Assembly (NCBI RefSeq): GCF_024753285.1
Contig: NZ_JANUGW010000002.1
Location: forward strand, 124,001-188,000
Direction of reading: 5' to 3'
DNA length: 64,000 nucleotides
From: Massilia pinisoli
Lineage (GTDB): Bacteria > Pseudomonadota > Gammaproteobacteria > Burkholderiales > Burkholderiaceae_D
Each line of letters begins with the position of its first letter. The first letter of the stretch is position 1. A program made the position numbers and the translations under genes. Below, in pieces: positions 53,017 through 62,460 of the stretch. The notes under the pieces were generated by a model. The model worked only from the letters and a program-made list of their open reading frames with translations. It did no database searches and was not told the DNA's origin.

Positions 53017-53237
53017 TGTTCTCTCTTGGGAATAATGTTGTAGAAAAATCAAGGCACGGTTGCAAGGGCATGGTGTTTCCTGATTGTACTAAAGCGGTAA
53101 AACCATGCCGCACGGATGAATATTCGACTGACAATGCTGGTTGCATAAAAGAAATCATTGTCCGAAAGCGGGACGAGCGACGCCGGGCGCGCGATTCTGG
53201 TACGGTGGGGGCAAGCGAATCCAAGCAGGAGGACACC

Positions 53238-53597
53238 ATGCAGCAAGCCATCGTACGCACGTTCAAGCACGTCACCGCGGCCGAGCAGGCGCGCCAGGAA
53301 TTGCTGGCCGCGGGCATCGCGGCCGACGACGTCGCGATCGACGTCCGCATCGACGAGAGCGGTCCCGTGCAGGGCAATTTCACGGTGGGCGATTCGCCCG
53401 CCGTCACGGGCAAGACCGCGTATTCGCACACGTACGCGCCCGTCGCGCAGGACGACGTGCGCGACTGCCAGGTGACGGTGAACGCGGCCGACGCGGGCCT
53501 GGCCGAGCGGGCCGCCGCGATCCTCGACCGGCTGGGCGGCCACGACCCCGACCCGGCATCCGCGGCCGCGATCGCCGCGCGCCGGACGCGCCACTGA
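53238..53597 (+). CDS. Small stress-type hypothetical protein
   Basis: A 119-aa cytosolic protein with one predicted alpha/beta domain (IVRTFKHVTAAEQARQELLAAGI, DVAIDVRIDESG), recalling the YflT/YsnF-like flexible domain of general stress proteins. Convincing family assignment is not possible by eye. A strong AGGAGGA sits 5 nt before ATG 53238. It precedes pncA by 52 nt, with a hairpin between. Confidence 0.65.
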   Translation: MQQAIVRTFKHVTAAEQARQELLAAGIAADDVAIDVRIDESGPVQGNFTVGDSPAVTGKTAYSHTYAPVAQDDVRDCQVTVNAADAGLAERAAAILDRLGGHDPDPASAAAIAARRTRH

Positions 53598-53602
53598 GTT
53601 TG

Positions 53603-53622
53603 CGCGACAATAAGGTGTCGCG
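53603..53622 (+). terminator. Short hairpin between the stress-type gene and pncA
   Basis: CGCGACA / TGTCGCG, a perfect 7-bp stem with loop ATAAGG, 5 nt after the upstream stop and 27 nt before the pncA start. No U tract. It may be a weak terminator or a leader structure. Confidence 0.35.
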
Positions 53623-53649
53623 GCGCACCGCCGCTTTCGGAGAAACGAC

Positions 53650-54255
53650 ATGAGTGCGATCCACCTCGACAAGCGTGACGCCCTGCTCGTCATCGACATG
53701 CAGGCCGACTTCCTGCCCGGCGGGGCGCTGGGGGTGGCCGGCGGCCATGAAGTCGTCGCACCCATCAACCACTTGATCGAGCTGTACCGCGCGCAAGGCC
53801 TGCCCGTGTTCGCATCGCGCGACTGGCACCCGCACGATCACTGCTCGTTCCAGGCGCAGGGCGGACCGTGGCCGCCGCACTGCGTGGCCGGCACGCCGGG
53901 CGCCGAGTTTGCGGCCGAGCTGGCGCTGCCGGACGACGCCATCGTCATCTCGAAGGCCGACACGGCCGCCGTCGACGCCTATTCCGCGTTCGGCGGCACC
54001 GACCTGGCCACCCAACTGCGCGCCCGCGGCGTGGAGCGCGTGACGGTGGTGGGCCTCGCCACGGATTACTGCGTGCTGAACACCGTCACGGACGCATTGG
54101 AAGAGGGGTTCACGACACTCGTCGTGCCGGAAGCCATGCGCGCCGTCGACGTGCACCCGGGCGACGGCCGGCACGCGCTCGACCGCATGGTGGCGCGTGG
54201 CGCGGTACCGGTGCGGCTGGGCGAGTTCGGGATGGTCGCTTTGTCTGTGGCGTAG
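53650..54255 (+). CDS. pncA: Nicotinamidase/pyrazinamidase
   Basis: A 201-aa isochorismatase-fold amidase converting nicotinamide to nicotinate. Triad regions: D16 in LLVIDMQADFLPGG, Lys in SKADTAAVDAYSAF and Cys in ATDYCVLNTV. Metal ligands are in SRDWHPHDHCSF. The product feeds pncB (36069). GGAGA precedes the ATG. Its TAG stop is the TAG inside the head of the third REP pair. Confidence 0.94.
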   Translation: MSAIHLDKRDALLVIDMQADFLPGGALGVAGGHEVVAPINHLIELYRAQGLPVFASRDWHPHDHCSFQAQGGPWPPHCVAGTPGAEFAAELALPDDAIVISKADTAAVDAYSAFGGTDLATQLRARGVERVTVVGLATDYCVLNTVTDALEEGFTTLVVPEAMRAVDVHPGDGRHALDRMVARGAVPVRLGEFGMVALSVA

Positions 54256-54394
54256 GGTGGACGGCTTTGCCGTCCACGCGGTGATACGTGACGTCAGATT
54301 CGTCGCGTCGGCGCACGGAGTGATACGTGTGGCCGATTCGTCGCGTCGATGCACGGGTTCGTTGAACGCGTGGACGGCGAGCCGTCCACCCTAC
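54252..54394. repeat. Inverted GTAG-REP pair, copy 3
   Basis: A 143-bp element with perfect 13-bp ends, GTAGGGTGGACGG and CCGTCCACCCTAC. Hairpins are at 54257-54277 (GTGGACGGC / GCCGTCCAC, loop TTT) and 54370-54389 (GTGGACGGC / GCCGTCCAC). The interior shares CACGCGGTGATACG with copy 1 and repeats GTGATACGTG and GATTCGTCGCGTCG. It sits between convergent pncA and the TPR-methyltransferase, supplying both stop codons. Confidence 0.88.
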
Positions 54395-55893
54395 GACAGC
54401 AGTACGAGGTAACCCTCGACGTCCCGCCCGTGATCGCGCCGCAGCACCGCCTGCTGCGTCGCGACGACCGCGAACCCCGCCGCCTGCGCCGTCTCCGTCA
54501 CGTACGCCAGCGCGTGCGCGAACCGGTTCGACGGCTGCAGCGCATACCCTGGCCCGGCACCGTCGCCGGGCAGCGCCTCGCACGACAGCGCGAACACGCC
54601 GCCCGCGCGCAGCACGCGCCGCATCCGGGCGAACAGCGGCGCCAGGTCGCCGAGGTACACGAGCACGTCGGCCGCGACGGCGAGGTCGCACGGCGCCGTG
54701 CGCGCCGCCAGCCAGTCGACGATGTCGGCGCACGCGAGTTCGTCGTACAGCCCGAGTTCAGCAGCCTTGTCCAGCATCCGCTGCGACAGGTCGACGCCCG
54801 TCACGTGGCGCGCCAGCGGCCGCAGGAAGGGGGCGCACAAGCCCGTGCCGCAGCCCAGGTCCAGCGCGGCGTCCAGCGGCAGCGGCCCCAAGTGCGGGCG
54901 CAGCAGCGCGTCCAGCAGTGCCGGCGTGCGGTAGCCGAGGACGTCGACGAGGTGGCGGTCGAAATGGCCCGCGTACTGGTCGAACAGATGTTTCACGTAG
55001 TCGGCGGGCGCCGCATCCGGTTGGTCCGCCTCGCCCAGCGCGGCCAGCGCGAACCGGATGTCGTCCGCGTCCGCGCCCAGCGCGAGCGCACGCCGGTAGG
55101 CCGCCACGGCCGCGTCGCGCTGCCCCAGCGCACGCAGCGTGTTCGCGCGGTAGTGCTCGGCCAGCGCATAGTCGGGCCTCGAGGCCAGCGCCCGTTCGTA
55201 GCTGTGCAGCGCGCCAGCCAGGTCGCCCGATTTCTTCAGCGCGGCGCCGCGCGCGCACCACGTGTCGGCCTGCGGCGCCAGCGCGAGCGCGCGGTCGTAG
55301 GCGTCGACGCTGGCCGCGTGCCGGCCCTGCGCCTGCAGCGCGTGGCCCAGCGCGACGAGGGCGGCGGCATGCGCGGGCCGCAGCGTCAGGGCCTGTTCGG
55401 CGCTCGCGGCCGCGTCGGCGTGGCGCCCCAGGTCGTGCAACGCGATGGCGCGGTGGCACCATGCGTCGGCCAGCGCCGGGGCGATGCCGAGGGCGCGTTC
55501 GTAGCTGTCCAGCGCGTCCTGCATCCGCCCGAGCCGGCGCAGCGTGTTGCCGCGGTTGTCCCAGGCGAGTGCATAGCCGGGGTCCAGGCGCAGCGCCGCC
55601 TCGTAGCTGGCCAGCGCCGCGTCGGTCCGGCCCAGGTCCTGCAGCGCAGCGCCCAGGTTGCAGTGGGCGCGCGGTTGCCGCGGGTCGATGCGCAGGGCTT
55701 CCTCGATCAGTTCGACGGCGCGCGCGGGCCGGCCGCGCTGGCGTTCGATCACGCCCACGAGGTGCAGCGCGTCGAACTGGCGCGCATCGAGCTCCAGCAC
55801 GCGCCGGTACAGCGCGTGCGCGTCGTCGAGCCGGCCCTGCTGGTGCAGGCGGACGGCCTGGCCCAGCAGGTCGGACACGTCGGGCGTCGTCAC
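54391..55893 (-). CDS. TPR-repeat SAM-dependent methyltransferase
   Basis: A 500-aa fusion. Residues about 1-265 hold roughly eight tetratricopeptide repeats (for example ALASYEAALRLDPGYALAW and ALHSYERALASRPDYALAEH). Residues about 285-500 form a class I methyltransferase with motif I LDLGCGTGLCAPFL and GVDLSQRMLDKA. Such fusions are widespread in proteobacteria; the target is unknown. Start is GTG 55893, with GGAG 8 nt upstream, 4 nt after the molybdoenzyme gene's stop, so it may share that transcript. Its TAG stop lies in the REP head. Confidence 0.9.
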   Translation of the reverse strand: MTTPDVSDLLGQAVRLHQQGRLDDAHALYRRVLELDARQFDALHLVGVIERQRGRPARAVELIEEALRIDPRQPRAHCNLGAALQDLGRTDAALASYEAALRLDPGYALAWDNRGNTLRRLGRMQDALDSYERALGIAPALADAWCHRAIALHDLGRHADAAASAEQALTLRPAHAAALVALGHALQAQGRHAASVDAYDRALALAPQADTWCARGAALKKSGDLAGALHSYERALASRPDYALAEHYRANTLRALGQRDAAVAAYRRALALGADADDIRFALAALGEADQPDAAPADYVKHLFDQYAGHFDRHLVDVLGYRTPALLDALLRPHLGPLPLDAALDLGCGTGLCAPFLRPLARHVTGVDLSQRMLDKAAELGLYDELACADIVDWLAARTAPCDLAVAADVLVYLGDLAPLFARMRRVLRAGGVFALSCEALPGDGAGPGYALQPSNRFAHALAYVTETAQAAGFAVVATQQAVLRRDHGRDVEGYLVLLS

Positions 55894-55897
55894 CCGC

Positions 55898-58150
55898 TCA
55901 GCTCCAGGACAGGTCCGCCTTCGCGAGCGGCAGTTCGCGCACGCGCTTGCCCGTCGCGGCGAAGATCGCGTTGCAGACGGCCGGCGCGAGCGGCGGGAAC
56001 ACGGGTTCGCCCAGGCCCGTGACGGGGTAGTCCGTCTTGAGGAAATGCGCCTCGATCTTGGTCGGCGTATCGGGCATGCGCAGCAGCGGGTAGTCGTGGA
56101 AGTTGCTCTGCACGATGCGGCCCTTGTCGATGTCGAGCGCGGGATACATCAGCGTGGACAGGCCGTCGATGACGGAGCCCTGCACCTGGTTCTCCGCGCC
56201 GGACAGGTTCACGATCTGCGCGCCGATGTCCGCGACGACGACGACGCGGTCCACGCGCAGCCGGCCTTCCCGCGACACGGTGACTTCGGCCACTTCGGCG
56301 ACATAGCCCCGGTGGCTGAAGTGGAACGCGACGCCGGCGCCCTGGCCGCGCGCGAACTTGCGCTGGCCCCAGCCGGATTTTTCCGCCACCGCCTGCAGCA
56401 CGTGGCGCATGCGACCCACGTTGTACGGCACGCCGCGCTCGCCCGTGCCGGCCACGAGGTCCTTGTCGCCGAGGAGGTCGAGGCGGAACGCGATGGGGTC
56501 GCGCCCCGCCGCGTGCGCGAGTTCGTCGATGAAGCTGTGGAAGACCCACGCGAACACGTTGCTGCCCGGCGCGCGCCACGGACCCATCGGGATGCGGCAT
56601 TCGAGCGGCGTCTGTTCGATCAGGCAGTTGGCGACCCAGCGGCCGGGGAATTCGTCGCCGGACAGGTTCGCGCCGCTGCCCGGCTGCAGCACGCTCGCCG
56701 TGCCGCCGTCGTTTTCCTTCTTCTCGACGCGGTTGGCGAACGTGACGAAGTGGTCGTGCCACGCGACGACCTTGCCCTGCTCGTCGACGCCGCCGCGCAG
56801 GAAGTGGAAGCCGCCCGCGCGGAAGTGGTCGTGGCGCAGGTCGTCCTCGCGCATCCACGTCAGTTTGACGGGCGCCTTCACTTTTTGCGCGATGGCGGCC
56901 GCCTCCACGATGAAGTCGGACGACAGCCGGCGCCCGAAGCCGCCGCCGCTGCGCGTGATGTGGACGGTGATCTTGTCCTTCGGGATGTTGAAGGTGGTGG
57001 ACACGAGCGCCTGGCCCGCGCCCGGGTTCTGCGTGGGCGCCCACAGTTCGAGCGTACCGTCGGCCGGCCTGAACCACGCCGTGCAGTTCTGCGGTTCCAT
57101 GCTCGCATGCGAGATGAACGGGTAGACGTAGTTCGCCTCGACGGTGCGTGCGGCGCCGGCGAGGGCGGCTTCCACGTCGCCGTCGCTGCGCATGACGGCG
57201 GCGGCAGGCTGGCCGCTCGCCGCATGCGCCTGCGCGAGGAAGCCCGACCAGGTGTGCCGCGCGCCGTCGCCTTCGTCCCAGGCCACCTGCAGCTTCTTGC
57301 CGGCGCGGAACGCGTTCCACGTCGAGTCGGCGACGATGGCGACGCCTGGCCGCAGGCCGTTCAGGTTTTCCGTGCCCTCGACGATGAACGCGGCCTTCAC
57401 GCCGGCCATCGCCTTGACGACATCCAGGTTCGCCTCGACGGGACGCCCGCCGAGGACGGGGCATTTCACGTACGTCGCGTACAGCATGCCGGGCAGGCGG
57501 GTGTCGATGCCGAACAGCGGTTCGCCCGCGACGATTGCCGGGTTGTCGACGCCGCCCACGCGCGTGCCGAGCAGGCGGTACGACTTCGGATCCTTCACGA
57601 TGACTTCCGCGGCGGGCGGCACGGGCAGCGCCGCGGCCGTGCGCACGAGGGCGCCGTAGCCCAGCTTGCGGCCGCTCGCGCCATGCACGACGGCGCCGTT
57701 CTCCGTGCGGCATGCGGACGCCGGCACGTTCCACGTCTGCGCGGCGGCGCGCACGAGCAGCGCGCGCGCGGTGGCGCCGAGGCGGTGGAAGTTGTCGTAG
57801 TTCGTGGGCGTCGACGTCGAGCCGCCCGCGCCCTGCGAACCGTAGATCGGGTTCAGGTCGCCCTGCACGACGCGCACCGACTGCCAGTCGACGTCGAGCT
57901 CTTCGGCCAGCACCATCGGCAGCGACGTCTTGATGCCCTGGCCGATTTCCGGCTGCTTCGACACGAGCGTCACGCGGCCGTCCGTGCCGATACGGATGAA
58001 CGCGTTCGGGACGAAATCGGCACCCGCGTCCTGGTCGGCACCGGCCGGAGCTGCGATCGCGCCATCGGGCAGGACGCCCAGCAGCAGGGCGGCGCCGGCG
58101 GCGTGGCCGAGGAAGCGGCGGCGCGAGGGGGAGGTCGGCGCGCGGCTCAT
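55898..58150 (-). CDS. iorB: Molybdopterin-binding oxidoreductase large subunit (isoquinoline 1-oxidoreductase type)
   Basis: A 750-aa xanthine-oxidase-family subunit with a Tat signal ([19 protein letters not shown]), so it is exported. [63 protein letters not shown] and [18 protein letters not shown] are typical of the IorB type. Some family members oxidise N-heterocycles, others aldehydes; I do not assign a substrate. The start ATG 58150 overlaps the iorA-like stop by 4 bp. Confidence 0.88.
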   Translation of the reverse strand: MSRAPTSPSRRRFLGHAAGAALLLGVLPDGAIAAPAGADQDAGADFVPNAFIRIGTDGRVTLVSKQPEIGQGIKTSLPMVLAEELDVDWQSVRVVQGDLNPIYGSQGAGGSTSTPTNYDNFHRLGATARALLVRAAAQTWNVPASACRTENGAVVHGASGRKLGYGALVRTAAALPVPPAAEVIVKDPKSYRLLGTRVGGVDNPAIVAGEPLFGIDTRLPGMLYATYVKCPVLGGRPVEANLDVVKAMAGVKAAFIVEGTENLNGLRPGVAIVADSTWNAFRAGKKLQVAWDEGDGARHTWSGFLAQAHAASGQPAAAVMRSDGDVEAALAGAARTVEANYVYPFISHASMEPQNCTAWFRPADGTLELWAPTQNPGAGQALVSTTFNIPKDKITVHITRSGGGFGRRLSSDFIVEAAAIAQKVKAPVKLTWMREDDLRHDHFRAGGFHFLRGGVDEQGKVVAWHDHFVTFANRVEKKENDGGTASVLQPGSGANLSGDEFPGRWVANCLIEQTPLECRIPMGPWRAPGSNVFAWVFHSFIDELAHAAGRDPIAFRLDLLGDKDLVAGTGERGVPYNVGRMRHVLQAVAEKSGWGQRKFARGQGAGVAFHFSHRGYVAEVAEVTVSREGRLRVDRVVVVADIGAQIVNLSGAENQVQGSVIDGLSTLMYPALDIDKGRIVQSNFHDYPLLRMPDTPTKIEAHFLKTDYPVTGLGEPVFPPLAPAVCNAIFAATGKRVRELPLAKADLSWS

Positions 58151-58641
58151 GCCTTGTCCTTGGCGGGGTTGGCCGCGGCGGCGCCGGCGATATCGGCGGC
58201 GCGGTGGATGCCGGCGCGAATGCGGACGTACGTCGCGCAGCGGCACAGGTTGCCCGCCATCGCCTCGTCGATCTGTGCGTCGGTGGGGCGCGGATGCTGT
58301 TTCAGCAGCGCGCACGCCGACATGATCTGCCCGGCCTGGCAATAGCCGCACTGGGGCACGTCCAGTTCGACCCACGCCTGCTGCAGCGGATGCATGGCGT
58401 GCGCGTCGAGGCCTTCGATCGTGGTGATGCGGCGCTTGCCGATGCTACTGACCGGCAACTGACACGCGCGCGCCGGCTGGCCGTCCACGTGCACGGTGCA
58501 CGCCCCGCAGGCACCCACGCCGCAACCGTATTTCGTGCCGGGGAGGCCCAGGGTATCGCGCAGTGCCCACAGCAGCGGGGTGTCCGCTTCGACGTCGACG
58601 GCGCGGGCCTTGCCGTTGACGTGCAGTGTGTATTTACTCAT
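58147..58641 (-). CDS. iorA: 2Fe-2S oxidoreductase small subunit (IorA-like)
   Basis: A 164-aa electron-transfer subunit with two 2Fe-2S clusters: the plant-ferredoxin-type [12 protein letters not shown] (about 42-53) plus a downstream Cys (RACQLP), and the helical-domain motif [12 protein letters not shown] ... CRCATY. It pairs with the molybdopterin subunit that overlaps it. ATG 58641 is favoured over an upstream ATG at 58683, since family members start at SKYTLHVNG. Confidence 0.9.
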   Translation of the reverse strand: MSKYTLHVNGKARAVDVEADTPLLWALRDTLGLPGTKYGCGVGACGACTVHVDGQPARACQLPVSSIGKRRITTIEGLDAHAMHPLQQAWVELDVPQCGYCQAGQIMSACALLKQHPRPTDAQIDEAMAGNLCRCATYVRIRAGIHRAADIAGAAAANPAKDKA

Positions 58642-58800
58642 GTCTCGTGGGATGGATTCGGTGCCGGACTCAAACTGTGCCATGCTAAACCAAACGGCCC
58701 CGTCACGAGCAACGTTTTGGCATTTTTCGCATCAAATCCGGCCGGTGTGACATACTGGCGCGGTCCGACACGCAGCGACCCACCGTCCCGCCCCACCCTC

Positions 58801-61188
58801 ATGCGACGACCGATTTCCTTACCGACCACCTTGCGCAGCCGCCTGGCCGGCGCCGTCGGCGTGCTGGTGCTGGGCACCACGTTGCTGGCGGGGCCGCTCG
58901 CACTAGACGTGGCCGAGCAGGATTTGCGCGCCGTGCTGGGCGGGCAGCAGTACACGATGGTGTCCGGCGCCGCCGCCTTCCTCGACGACCTGCTGGAGGC
59001 CCGCCTGCGCGAGATGGCCGCGCTGGCCGCCGCGCTCCCTGCCGACGCGCGCCGCGACCCGCGCCGCCTGCAGGCCTGGCTGGCCGCGCGCACGGCCGAC
59101 GGGCCCGACGCCTTCGCCGACATCAGCGCCTTCGCGCGCAGCGGCGAACTGGTGGCGTCGGGCGCCGCCGCGCCGGGCGTCCAGCCCCTCTCGGCGGCGG
59201 GCCGCAAGTATTTCGAGGAGACGTTGGTGCGCGGACGCGGCATCGTCTCCGATCCCCTGCAAAACCGCCTGTCCGGCGCCAAGATGGTGCTCGTGACGGC
59301 GCCCGTCTTCAACGACCACGGAGAGATCGTCTACGTGCTGGCCGGCCGCATCGACCTGCAGCATGCGCGCTTCCTGCGCCAGGTCGACGCCTTGCGCCCG
59401 GGCGGCACCGGCTATCTGTTCCTGATGTCGGCCGACGGCGTGCTGATCGACCACCCTGCGCGCGAGCGGGTGATGGAGCACATGGACGACAAGCGCGGCG
59501 GCCAGCCCGGCCTGCAGGCGGCGCTGCGCGGCTTCGAAGGCTGGCTGCATGGCAGCGACGGCACCGGGCCCGCCATCGTCACCTATAAACGCCTGGCGAC
59601 GAACGGCTGGATCCTGGGCGCCCATTTTCCGGAGACCGAGGCGTTCGCGCCGCTCGCGCGCGTGCGCCGCACGGTGCTCGCCGTCGCGGGCGCGCTCGCG
59701 CTGATCGCGGCGACGCTCGCGTGGTGGCTCGTGCGGCGCGGCCTGCAGCCGCTCGACGCGCTGCGCCGCAACGTGGCCGCGGTGCGCCACGGCGGGGCTG
59801 CTACCGACGTGCTTGCGCTGGGCCGCCACGACGAAGTCGGCGAACTGGGACGCGCGTTCCACGACCTCGTGCACGCGCGCGAGCGCGCGGCCGCCCGCAT
59901 GCGCGCGATCGCCGACAACGTCCCGGCCGTCATCGCCTACGTCGACCGCGACGAGCGCTTCGAATTCACGAACGCCGGCTTCGACCGCATGATCGGCACG
60001 GACCCCGACTGGGCCCTCGGGCGCACGGTGCGCGAGGCGCTGGGCGACGCCGGCTACACGCGGCTGGAACCCCTGATCCGCGCTGCGCTGCGCGGCGAAC
60101 ACGGCCACGTCGAGGACGTGCGCAGCGACGACGCCAGGCGCCATCAGATGATCGACACGATTCCCGACGTCGATGCCGACGGCCGCGTCGCGGGCTTCTT
60201 CGTGCTCGCGATGGACATCAGCGAGCGCAAGGAAGCGGAGCTGGCGCAGGCCGCCAGCGAGCAGCGCCTGCGCCTGATCGCCGACAACCTCCCGGTGCTG
60301 ATCTGCTACATCGACCGCAACCACCGCATGGGCTTCGGCAACGCCACGTTCCACGCGTGGCTGGGCCTCGACCCGGTGCACCTTCCCGGCATGCACCTGG
60401 CCGAGGTGCTCGGCAAGCCCGCGTACGACGCGGCGCGGCCCCGGCTGCGCCAGGCGTTCGAAGGCGCCGGCGCCACGTTCGAGATGCCGCTGCAGGCGCT
60501 GGGCCGGCACCGTATCCTCGAGTGGACCTTCGTGCCGGACGTGCAGGCGCAAGGCCGCGTGGCCGTCGCCGTCGCGGGCGTGTACGCGCTCGCGCACGAC
60601 ATGACGCGCGTGAAGGAGGCGGAGAGCCGCCTCGTGCAGATGGCGCGCTTCGACAGCCTGACGGGTATCGCGAACCGCCGGCTGTTCGGCGAAATGCTCG
60701 GGCAGGCGCTCGAACGCGTGCGGCGCCAGCGCCAGGTGCTGGGTGTCGCCTACATGGACATCGACCACTTCAAGACGATCAACGACACGTGGGGCCACGG
60801 CGTCGGCGACGAAGTGCTGAAGGAATTCGCCCAACGCCTGGCCGGGTGCGTGCGCGTGACGGACACGCCGGCGCGCCTCGCCGGCGACGAATTCGTCGTG
60901 CTGCTGGAAGACGTCAAGGGTGTCGAGGAGGCCGAGCGGATCGGCGCGAAGATCGTGGAAGCGGTCCGCCGGCCGTTCGCGACGGGGGCCGGCAACCTGG
61001 ACGTGACGGCCAGCGTCGGCATCGCGCTCGTGCACGGTGTGGACGGCCCGCCGCCCACGCAGGACCAGGTGCTGGGCTGGGCGGACACGGCGCTGTATGC
61101 GGCCAAGAACGGCGGGCGCAATCGCTGCGTCGTGCGCAGGGAGGACGAGGCCGTCACGCCGCCTGGGCCGCAGGCGCGCCTGCGTTGA
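58801..61188 (+). CDS. Membrane PAS-domain diguanylate cyclase
   Basis: A 795-aa signalling protein: signal-anchor helix (AGAVGVLVLGTTLLAGPLAL), dCACHE-like periplasmic sensor (about 30-290), helix (VLAVAGALALIAATLAWWLV), HAMP, two PAS domains (about 375-600) and a C-terminal GGDEF domain. The catalytic motif reads LAGDEFVVL, a common active variant of GGDEF, and RVTD five residues before it is a consensus RxxD product-inhibition site. It should make c-di-GMP and be feedback-inhibited. No EAL domain. Start ATG 58801 is chosen because the earlier frame has no homology. Confidence 0.92.
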   Translation: MRRPISLPTTLRSRLAGAVGVLVLGTTLLAGPLALDVAEQDLRAVLGGQQYTMVSGAAAFLDDLLEARLREMAALAAALPADARRDPRRLQAWLAARTADGPDAFADISAFARSGELVASGAAAPGVQPLSAAGRKYFEETLVRGRGIVSDPLQNRLSGAKMVLVTAPVFNDHGEIVYVLAGRIDLQHARFLRQVDALRPGGTGYLFLMSADGVLIDHPARERVMEHMDDKRGGQPGLQAALRGFEGWLHGSDGTGPAIVTYKRLATNGWILGAHFPETEAFAPLARVRRTVLAVAGALALIAATLAWWLVRRGLQPLDALRRNVAAVRHGGAATDVLALGRHDEVGELGRAFHDLVHARERAAARMRAIADNVPAVIAYVDRDERFEFTNAGFDRMIGTDPDWALGRTVREALGDAGYTRLEPLIRAALRGEHGHVEDVRSDDARRHQMIDTIPDVDADGRVAGFFVLAMDISERKEAELAQAASEQRLRLIADNLPVLICYIDRNHRMGFGNATFHAWLGLDPVHLPGMHLAEVLGKPAYDAARPRLRQAFEGAGATFEMPLQALGRHRILEWTFVPDVQAQGRVAVAVAGVYALAHDMTRVKEAESRLVQMARFDSLTGIANRRLFGEMLGQALERVRRQRQVLGVAYMDIDHFKTINDTWGHGVGDEVLKEFAQRLAGCVRVTDTPARLAGDEFVVLLEDVKGVEEAERIGAKIVEAVRRPFATGAGNLDVTASVGIALVHGVDGPPPTQDQVLGWADTALYAAKNGGRNRCVVRREDEAVTPPGPQARLR

Positions 61189-61209
61189 CGGGCGGCTGAT
61201 CGGCGGGGC

Positions 61210-62193
61210 TTATTGCGGTGCCGGCTCCGTCGCTACCAGGGTGCGCTGGACCCAGCCGCCGGCGACGTTCTCGCCATCGATCTTGACGAAACCGTCGCGC
61301 TCCTCGCCCGTCGCGATCGCTTCTTCCGAGCGCTTGAGCGTGCCCATCACCTTGCTGCCGGCGCGCGGCTCCGTGAACACCTTGACGCTCGCCAGGCGCG
61401 CGTACACGCTGGCGCCGGCCGCGACCGGCACGCCTTCGCGGGTCGATGCGCGCGCGTTCACCTTGGCCGCCCCGCTGGCGGTGCGCACGAGCGTCGGCTG
61501 GTTGCGGATCTTCAGCACGATGCGATTGTAGTTGTCGAGCAGGCTCGCCGCGACCATCTTGCCTTCCGGCGTGTTCGTGTAGCCGCCCAGGCGCGTGTAA
61601 TCGCCACCGCCCCAGCTCCAGCCGGAGACGCCGAAATCCGTCTTCGTGGCGACGCCTTCTTCCGCGGCCACCTGGATGCCGGAGCGCACGTCCGCGATCA
61701 AGAGGCTCGTCTGCGCTTCCTTGAACTTGAGGTTGCCCGCGATGCCGCCCGCGATCTGGCCCAGGCCGCCCAGCAGTCTGCCGCCGTAGTTCGACAGCGC
61801 GCCGCCGATGCCCCCGGTATCCTTCGCGGCGAACTGCACGTTGGGCGTCATCACGAAGTCGGCCGCCTGCAGCTGGCCCTTGCCGACGTTGCTGCCGGCC
61901 AGCGTCTCGCCGTTCGCCGCCAGTTCGCGTTCCTGCTGCAGATTGGCCATCGCGGCGCCGCGCTCCACGACCTGGAAGCAATTCGATTGCTGCACCATGA
62001 TGCGCAGCAGCGCGACCGGCGAGCCCAGCCCGTAGCTCTGCAGCGCGCGTGAACTGTCGCTCTGCGCTTCCGTCACGGCGAGCGTGCCGAGCGGACGGTC
62101 GCAATGCTCCACCTTGGAACTGGTTTCCTGCGCGTGCAGGCTGGCGCTGCCGGCGAGCAGGGCGGCAATGATCGATACCCGGATTGGTTTCAT
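61210..62193 (-). CDS. CsgG/HfaB-like secretion lipoprotein relative with a C-terminal SH3-like domain
   Basis: A 327-aa exported protein: signal MKPIRVSIIAALLAGSASLHA, a CsgG-like core (GLGSPVALLRIMVQQSNCFQVVERG, ATKTDFGVSGWSWGGGDYTRLGGYTN) and a C-terminal SH3-like segment (VFTEPRAGSKVMGTLKRSEE ... GGWVQRTLV). There is no lipobox Cys, unlike true CsgG. No curli genes are near. A role in surface assembly or export is an inference. ATG 62193 gives the signal peptide; longer starts are unlikely. Confidence 0.72.
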   Translation of the reverse strand: MKPIRVSIIAALLAGSASLHAQETSSKVEHCDRPLGTLAVTEAQSDSSRALQSYGLGSPVALLRIMVQQSNCFQVVERGAAMANLQQERELAANGETLAGSNVGKGQLQAADFVMTPNVQFAAKDTGGIGGALSNYGGRLLGGLGQIAGGIAGNLKFKEAQTSLLIADVRSGIQVAAEEGVATKTDFGVSGWSWGGGDYTRLGGYTNTPEGKMVAASLLDNYNRIVLKIRNQPTLVRTASGAAKVNARASTREGVPVAAGASVYARLASVKVFTEPRAGSKVMGTLKRSEEAIATGEERDGFVKIDGENVAGGWVQRTLVATEPAPQ

Positions 62194-62363
62194 GACCCTC
62201 GATTGTGAACAAATGTTGTGAACAATTGCACTGTGCGAATCGTCATTGACGAAGCGCAACAAGCGTGCAACGAGTTTGTTCATTTTACAATCTTGAATCG
62301 AAGGCAATCTCACCAATACTCACATTGATGCGATTGCGACACACATTTCGGTGGCGTGTAGGC

Positions 62364-62416
62364 GCGCCGGGCGCCGCCGCGCCGGGCGCCGCTGCGCCGG
62401 GCGCCGCTGCGCCGGG
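62364..62416. repeat. 15-bp GC tandem repeat
   Basis: Three units of GCGCCGGGCGCCGCC/T at 62364-62408 and a partial fourth unit, in the gap between the CsgG-like gene (its start at 62193) and the erythromycin-esterase-like gene (its stop at 62461). The unit is largely self-complementary. The remainder of this 267-bp gap shows nothing else I can name. Confidence 0.75.
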
Positions 62417-62460
62417 GCGGCGCGACGGTCGCGGTTCGTGGGGATTGCCGGGCCAGGTGG

